Origin: Candidatus Thorarchaeota archaeon
GTDB taxonomy: Archaea > Asgardarchaeota > Thorarchaeia > Thorarchaeales > Thorarchaeaceae
Assembly: GCA_030612005.1 (NCBI GenBank)
Contig: JAUWOU010000022.1
Location: 1 to 32,782 of the forward strand
Reading direction: 5' to 3'
DNA: 32,782 bases
Positions within the stretch are counted from its first letter, which is position 1. Every line of letters begins with the position of its first letter. Under the pieces are notes generated by a model. It was not told the DNA's origin. It was given only the letters and a program-made list of their open reading frames with translations, and did not search any database. A program made the position numbers and the translations under genes. Below are positions 27,635-32,782 of the stretch, one piece after another.

Positions 27635-27750
27635 GCACGTACAAACGTGCCAAACCTCGATTACGACATCTGCTCCGCCTCAATTGTTGCTCTGAGGCTT
27701 TCCAGCCGGTGGTGAGCAACTTACTTTGGCCATCGGCTCTACAACAGATT
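27635..27750 (+). ncRNA. Candidate structured RNA / 5' leader upstream of lplA (three hairpins plus loop-loop complementarity)
   Basis: Hairpin 1 GCACGT-ACAA-ACGTGC (27635-27650); hairpin 2 GCCTCA/TGAGGC (27677-27682/27693-27698); hairpin 3 AGCCGGTGG/CCATCGGCT (27704-27712/27730-27738); loop 2 GTTGCTC (27686-27692) is perfectly complementary to loop 3 GAGCAAC (27714-27720). Locally GC-richer than surrounding intergenic DNA. Confidence 0.45.
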
Positions 27751-27755
27751 AATCA

Positions 27756-27770
27756 GATACAGAAAGTATC
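27756..27770. promoter_or_regulatory. Inverted repeat GATAC-AGAAA-GTATC just upstream of the lplA start codon
   Basis: Perfect 5-bp arms ending 8 nt before ATG 27779. Confidence 0.35.
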
Positions 27771-27778
27771 ACTATCTT

Positions 27779-28576
27779 ATGTCATGGCGCTTATTGAACA
27801 ATCAAGGTTCTGATGTTTTTCACAACCTAGCTGTTGATGAAGCGCTTGCGAAAACGTACCAACAATCTGAAAATACACTCAATACTCTGCGATTTTGGGA
27901 GTCTGACAAGGCAGTTGTTATTGGAAGATTTCAATGCGTACACAAGGAAGTGAATCTAGAATTCTGTAAGGAGAATAGTATATCGATTGCACGAAGATTC
28001 ACGGGAGGCGGCGCAGTTTTTCATGATTTAGGAAATCTGAATTATGCGATTCGTCTGCACCAATACCACGACTATGTACCTAGAGGTCTCAAAGAACTCT
28101 ATGAAACATTCATTGGAGCAATTTCAGATAGTCTGAACTCTATTAATATCCCAGCGAGTTTTGATCCGGTAGGGTCCTGTATAAGAATTGGAAAAAAGAA
28201 AATCGCTGGAACTGCGGGGTGGATTAAACAGGGTATTTCATTTATCCATGGAACGCTCCTTATTGATGCGGATCTTGAGATGCTTCAAGAAAGTCTGAAT
28301 CCTCCAGAGGGGCAACCAGTTTTTCTCCGAGATAAGACTAGAATTAGATGCATGAAGAGTAAGAGAGACACTGTTACAAATATTGCACATGAAGTAGAAG
28401 ATTGTCCCACACGGGATGAAATTTGTAGTGCAATTATTGAAACGTTAGCTGAATTGGCAGGAGCCTCAATTGATGAAGGAAGACTAACACAAGAGGAGGT
28501 CGACACTTCACAGACTTTATATCAATCACACTATAAACAGGCATCATGGAACATGGGAATTCTAGCCCATGAATAA
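27779..28576 (+). CDS. lplA: Lipoate-protein ligase A-like (BPL/LPL catalytic domain)
   Basis: LRFWESDKAVVIGRFQCVHKEVNLEFCKENSISIARRFTGGGAVFHDLGNLNYAI and IRIGKKKIAGTAGWIKQGISFIHGTLLIDADL are LplA motifs. Confidence 0.92.
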   Translation: MSWRLLNNQGSDVFHNLAVDEALAKTYQQSENTLNTLRFWESDKAVVIGRFQCVHKEVNLEFCKENSISIARRFTGGGAVFHDLGNLNYAIRLHQYHDYVPRGLKELYETFIGAISDSLNSINIPASFDPVGSCIRIGKKKIAGTAGWIKQGISFIHGTLLIDADLEMLQESLNPPEGQPVFLRDKTRIRCMKSKRDTVTNIAHEVEDCPTRDEICSAIIETLAELAGASIDEGRLTQEEVDTSQTLYQSHYKQASWNMGILAHE

Positions 28577-28595
28577 TTAGTAGAGGCACATAACG

Positions 28596-28940
28596 ATGAC
28601 CGACGACGTTGAAAAGACCCTGAAGAGTTTCATGAAACACTTTGGTGCATTGAACAGAGACATTCCTGATGCAAGGAATGCATATACAGATTTACAGAAG
28701 ACTGTGCACAAAGATGGAGCTCTACCTGCAAAATTCAAGGAGATGATTTGCATTGTAGCGGCCATCCTTTCACCCTGTGAAGAATGCATGGTCTACCACA
28801 CAAAACAGGCAATATCACTAGGTGCCACACGTGAAGAGATTATGGAAGCCTGTTCCGTGGCTATTGTAATGGGCGGCGGACCTGCTATTTCACATATTGC
28901 AGTAGTACAGGACTGCCTTGATGCGTGGGCCCCAAGATAG
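28596..28940 (+). CDS. Carboxymuconolactone decarboxylase / AhpD-like family protein
   Basis: KFKEMICIVAAILSPCEECMVYHTKQAISLGATREEIMEACSVAIVMGGGPA: AhpD-type CxxC followed by His. Confidence 0.9.
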   Translation: MTDDVEKTLKSFMKHFGALNRDIPDARNAYTDLQKTVHKDGALPAKFKEMICIVAAILSPCEECMVYHTKQAISLGATREEIMEACSVAIVMGGGPAISHIAVVQDCLDAWAPR

Positions 28941-28945
28941 TAAGC

Positions 28946-29989
28946 TCAATCAAATTCAGTGAATAGCACTTTGATTGCTTTCTGGCTCTCCATCAACTCG
29001 AATCCTTTCTCCCATTCAGCCAGTGAGATCCTATGAGTGATTAGTGGGGCAACATCAATCTTCTTTGAAGCCATTAGACGAAGTGTTGTCACCCATGAAG
29101 AAGGAAGAGTACCCCAAGTACCTGACATTGTTAGCTCCTTTATTGCCATGATGTCAAGATCAATATCTAGAGATTGACCTCGTATACCGAGAAGAGTTAC
29201 ATGACCAGCTACCTTGACGAAATCTAATGCCTGATTACACGCAATGCAAGCCCCAGAAGCCTCGATAACAACATCAGCACCACGCCCATCACTCTCATTC
29301 ATTACCGTTTTGACTGGATCAGAGTCTACTTGAACATCAATTGTCATATCAACTCCAATCTTCTTTGCAATATCGAAACGCCACTGGTCTGCTGACACCC
29401 CAGTCAAAATCACTTTACCAGCTCCCATGGATTTTGCAACTTGAGCGGCTAGAAGTCCCATCGTTCCAGGACCTTGAACAACAACAACATCTCCGGGGAT
29501 GATAGGAGATTTTTCAATAACAGAGTGAACAACGCATGCGGTAGGTTCAGCTAGTGCGGCTTCCTCCATTGATACACCCTGTGGAATTTTATGAATGATG
29601 TATTCTGGCGCAGTGAGAAATTTCGCAAAGCCACCATTAGCAAGGGATGTACCTAGGATCTTCTTTCCCTCAGCAGTGCATCTGTTCATGTGTCCTGTTT
29701 TACATTGGTAACAGATACCACAGTATTGAGTAGCTGGGGATACAACTAGATCACCGACAGCAACCTGTGACACATCAGGTCCAATTTCCACAACTTTTCC
29801 AGAGTATTCATGCCCGAGTACAACTGGTGGTGTATAGAATGCTTGGTCATGCTTGATATGGATATCAGTACCACAGATTCCAGCTGCAGCAACCTCAATC
29901 AATACTTCATCCTTCTTAGGACGAGGTTCATCAATTTCTTTCAGTTCTAGATTGCCTGGGCCTCGTGCGGTCTTCATAAGTCCTCTCAA
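28946..29989 (-). CDS. Zinc-dependent medium-chain alcohol / polyol / threonine dehydrogenase
   Basis: GICGTDIHIKHDQAFYTPPVVLGHEYSGKVVEIG, structural-zinc cysteines CGICYQCKTGHMNRC, Rossmann VVVQGPGTMGLLAAQVAKSMGAGKVILTG. Confidence 0.93.
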   Translation of the reverse strand: MRGLMKTARGPGNLELKEIDEPRPKKDEVLIEVAAAGICGTDIHIKHDQAFYTPPVVLGHEYSGKVVEIGPDVSQVAVGDLVVSPATQYCGICYQCKTGHMNRCTAEGKKILGTSLANGGFAKFLTAPEYIIHKIPQGVSMEEAALAEPTACVVHSVIEKSPIIPGDVVVVQGPGTMGLLAAQVAKSMGAGKVILTGVSADQWRFDIAKKIGVDMTIDVQVDSDPVKTVMNESDGRGADVVIEASGACIACNQALDFVKVAGHVTLLGIRGQSLDIDLDIMAIKELTMSGTWGTLPSSWVTTLRLMASKKIDVAPLITHRISLAEWEKGFELMESQKAIKVLFTEFD

Positions 29990-30058
29990 TTATTATGACC
30001 TCAAGTGAGCTGTAGAAAAAGTCCTATAGAATCTTATGGATGTATCTGAAAATTACAA

Positions 30059-30331
30059 TTAACGTTCGAGAGAATTGAAGAATTGGTCTGGTTCACTTCC
30101 TTCATCAAGTGACCTGACTCTGAAACCAGTACCTTTCTCCCCACGAAGTTTACTAGCTGTTTGTGCACCTACAAAGCGTTTTCTAGCTGGAGCCTCTTTG
30201 CCTAACCAGAGAAAGACATTCTTCCCTTCATCATCGATTACACAAAGCACACTATCTGAGGTCATACTGTTCCTGTTGATGCATACCTCGATAGAAGTTC
30301 CATCATCCTGCATTTCTAAAGCATTGACCAT
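30059..30331 (-). CDS. Single gelsolin-like domain protein
   Basis: MTSDSVLCVIDDEGKNVFLWLGKEAPARKRFVGAQTASKLRG ... VRSLDEGSEPDQFFNSLER matches the gelsolin pattern (xxSxDVFxLD..xxVFxWxGKxxxxxEKxxAxxxAxxL ... EGxEPxxFxxxL). Confidence 0.75.
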   Translation of the reverse strand: MVNALEMQDDGTSIEVCINRNSMTSDSVLCVIDDEGKNVFLWLGKEAPARKRFVGAQTASKLRGEKGTGFRVRSLDEGSEPDQFFNSLER

Positions 30332-30507
30332 TTAGGTTTCCTCAAGTCAGGTAGGTGACACCTCAACAGTTGGTTGCCTGTTGAATCCCCCACAAAATAG
30401 CTAGTGAAATACTTTACTCACGAATGTGTATATACTATCCTAGCATGTTTTCACAGGTGAATATAACTAAGAGTGTAGGTATTACCGAGTCAATACGTTG
30501 GAAATGT

Positions 30508-30885
30508 TCAAACTCGTTCAAACTTGGCTCGTAGGGTTCCCCCGCAATAGTTGCATTTGGCCTCAAGAGGTCCTGTCCAATCTATGCCTTCTTGACTTAT
30601 TGCCGCACCACAGGAGGGACATTTCTGAGGAAGTCTTACTGTAGTCATTTCGGAACCATCGGACCTGGTTTTTCCACGATGTCGGTCCGGAATTACGAAT
30701 GGTGGAGCTTCCATCGTGAAACCTCTGGCAACTCCTCTTGCAATACCTGCGCCCCCACGACATACTGTCACTGTAACGCCAATAAAGATTACAATGAAAA
30801 TAATGAAGATTATGAAAAACATGGTCATGAAGTTATCAAAGATACCAGTGAAGAAATCAAATGGGTCCATCATATCAAATTGCAA
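30508..30885 (-). CDS. Small membrane protein: one TM helix plus C-terminal zinc ribbon
   Basis: Hydrophobic FFIIFIIFIVIFIGVTVTV near the N-terminus; CPSCGAAISQEGIDWTGPLEAKCNYCGG at the C-terminus. Confidence 0.78.
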   Translation of the reverse strand: MQFDMMDPFDFFTGIFDNFMTMFFIIFIIFIVIFIGVTVTVCRGGAGIARGVARGFTMEAPPFVIPDRHRGKTRSDGSEMTTVRLPQKCPSCGAAISQEGIDWTGPLEAKCNYCGGTLRAKFERV

Positions 30886-30964
30886 CCTATCATCGCCTCA
30901 ATTAGTATTTTCAAGCCCACGCCTTATTATCCTTTTTACCAATCTATGAATCAGGATATTAAAT

Positions 30965-31972
30965 CTACCTAGCTACTTCCATTCCAGCTCTTAGTGAGAA
31001 TGCAGTTCTGATGAATCTTAGACTGATTGCAAGCATACCAAGTCCGAAGACAATTCCAAAAATCGTTGGAAATATCACGTCAGACGCAGTAAGGCCTAAG
31101 TATACCAGAAGCAGGCCGATTCCACCACCGATTACAAGATGAAGCAATCCACTTAGTAACGTCATTGCTCTGAACGCCATCTTTCTTGGAAACTCTAGAT
31201 AGACTATCCTTCCTGAGGCGCCATCTACAAGAGCATCATAGTTTCTGATCTTGTAACAGTATTTGATATGCCAGATTGGAAGGCTTACCAGGAAAACTGC
31301 AGGGGTCTTCATCTTTTCATCCATCTTTGTGATCGAATCAACTTCTTTCAGGGCTTCATTTCGCAAGATATCTGACATCATTTTCTTTGCTTTTTGTAAG
31401 GCTACTTTTTGTTCCATCTGAACAGGCTTTGTAGTTCCTCGCACTTCTAGAATCTGGTCCTTGTCAAAGAATTCCTTTCGCTTTGTCGGAATAATGTATT
31501 CCTTCAGGGAACGGGGTGTATCAAGATTTGCTGGGATGAAAATATCTTGTTCCATATCGAGCTTTCCGGTTTCAGTGATCTTATGCCACTTTAGCGTCCT
31601 CTGATAATCCCTGCCTTTGAAATCAGGTTTTTTCTGAACACCTGTGTAGTTAGCTTTAGCTTCTACTTCAACAACCCAGAAAGGCCAGAATACAAGTTTG
31701 CTCTCTACTACTTTGGACTGTTCAAGATTTTTGGGAGCTCCAAGCTGTTTCGTACCCCAACTATACATCTTGTCAGTTGCTAAATCTAAATCATATTGGA
31801 GGCGCATAAAGTAATTCTCTTTGAGAATTTCACCAGATTTTACGTTAACAGTCGTATTGCAATATCCACAGACGACTGTACTGCTCTGTTTAGGAATCTC
31901 TATCTGTCCATCACAGTTAGGGCAATTAATTTGAGTCAACTTACCGGTCCCCCATTTTCTTGAGTAAGCCAC
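30965..31972 (-). CDS. Membrane protein: N-terminal zinc ribbon, soluble middle domain, C-terminal TM pair
   Basis: CPNCDGQIEIPKQSSTVVCGYC; two hydrophobic segments near the C-terminus. Start may be TTG 31939, just after the upstream stop. Confidence 0.8.
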   Translation of the reverse strand: MAYSRKWGTGKLTQINCPNCDGQIEIPKQSSTVVCGYCNTTVNVKSGEILKENYFMRLQYDLDLATDKMYSWGTKQLGAPKNLEQSKVVESKLVFWPFWVVEVEAKANYTGVQKKPDFKGRDYQRTLKWHKITETGKLDMEQDIFIPANLDTPRSLKEYIIPTKRKEFFDKDQILEVRGTTKPVQMEQKVALQKAKKMMSDILRNEALKEVDSITKMDEKMKTPAVFLVSLPIWHIKYCYKIRNYDALVDGASGRIVYLEFPRKMAFRAMTLLSGLLHLVIGGGIGLLLVYLGLTASDVIFPTIFGIVFGLGMLAISLRFIRTAFSLRAGMEVAR

Positions 31973-32609
31973 CTAAATTGAAGCCGTTTCCTCGTTCTTT
32001 GCCTTCCTCGTTTACTTGAACCTCATATTTCAGGGCACTTCCTAGGACAGCTATTGAACCAGCCCATAATGCACCTGCAACAATTACTACAAAAACAGGG
32101 ATCATCCAAATTTCACCATCGTTCGACGAGTCGCCCTGTAAGAGGCCCCAGAGTAAGTATGGAAGTACTTGAAACAATAAACCAGACCCAATTAGTAATA
32201 CCATGCTAGTTAACCATTTCTTGAGTCTGTATCGTTTCGTAACTGGAAGCTCTCCCATGAGGATTTTACTTGTTGCGCCAGATACTGCAACACGGAAAGT
32301 TCCTTTCTGATAAGAATAACGAACTAGCCAGTATGGAGCGTGAGTGTAAGTACTTGAGTCAGGGGTCAGATTCAATCTGTGGTCAAGTAATTTATCCACC
32401 TTCTCAAGTAACTCAATTCGTTCTCGGTCCATCCTGGACCTATGGGCTCTTATTGAAGCATCTGAATCATCTATCTCTGCATTCAGGACTGGTGCACTGT
32501 CAGTAAGGTCGATTTCGAAATTTTTAGCCTTACTGTCATCAAGTGTCTGAATGAATTCATCAATTCCGAAAGTGGCAGCATGCCTTCTCGCAATAACCCA
32601 TTCTGTCAA
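31941..32609 (-). CDS. Membrane protein with two TM helices (possible partner of 30965-31972)
   Basis: LTSMVLLIGSGLLFQVLPYLLWGLL and IWMIPVFVVIVAGALWAGSIAVLGSAL; start assigned at TTG, see findings for a disrupted upstream frame. Confidence 0.7.
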   Translation of the reverse strand: MTEWVIARRHAATFGIDEFIQTLDDSKAKNFEIDLTDSAPVLNAEIDDSDASIRAHRSRMDRERIELLEKVDKLLDHRLNLTPDSSTYTHAPYWLVRYSYQKGTFRVAVSGATSKILMGELPVTKRYRLKKWLTSMVLLIGSGLLFQVLPYLLWGLLQGDSSNDGEIWMIPVFVVIVAGALWAGSIAVLGSALKYEVQVNEEGKERGNGFNLGGLLKKMGDR

Positions 32610-32782
32610 TTCTCCAGAGTCACGATTCTCGATTTTGTAATGCCTAGCGCTATCACCGCTTCCCTCTTTCTATGAGTGCACTTCTAGACTTTGAGTTATT
32701 CAAGTCACTGAACTTGCACTCTGTCTTTTTCTCTGCATCACCTCTTGAATTGCCATGAATGCCTCCTCTGTCCCATATCTAT

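Noticed and set aside
27635-27750. H/ACA or C/D box guide RNA
   Set aside because: An ACA occurs at 27741 and a CTGA at 27692, but there is no kink-turn/pocket geometry or C box; kept only as an unclassified structured RNA candidate.

Overview
The window looks like a chromosomal segment from an AT-leaning archaeon, most likely an Asgard and possibly Thorarchaeota-like. This taxonomic reading is inferred from a gelsolin-domain protein, a probable longin+roadblock protein, many zinc-ribbon/TM proteins and frequent TTG/GTG starts; no marker gene or rRNA is present. From left to right it contains: (i) a very long minus-strand secreted parallel beta-helix protein that runs off the left edge and is missing from the ORF track; (ii) a FAD/Fe-S oxidase pair; (iii) a membrane protein with a duplicated ectodomain and a cytosolic zinc ribbon; (iv) YjbQ and Nif3-like genes; (v) a tandem array of four family-5 (oligopeptide-type) substrate-binding proteins; (vi) methylmalonyl-CoA mutase and CobO adenosyltransferase; (vii) a longin/roadblock-like protein and a small winged-helix protein; (viii) a bactofilin-like repeat protein; (ix) a methyltransferase; (x) a 2-oxoacid dehydrogenase E1a/E1b/E2 operon followed by a zinc-ribbon gene, a structured intergenic element, LplA, AhpD-like and ADH genes; (xi) a single-domain gelsolin-like protein; (xii) a trio of membrane proteins, two with zinc ribbons. 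The strongest candidate for something undescribed is the substrate-binding array. All four proteins have the canonical SBP_5 halves in reversed order (signal peptide, canonical C-terminal half, canonical N-terminal half, Thr-rich stalk, TM), i.e. they look circularly permuted. The array also carries a segmental-duplication scar: an 89-bp perfect upstream repeat and a truncated mutase 3' end. A second candidate is a GC-rich intergenic RNA-like element upstream of lplA with three hairpins and a 7-bp perfect loop-loop complementarity. All family calls are by eye from motifs; no searches were run.
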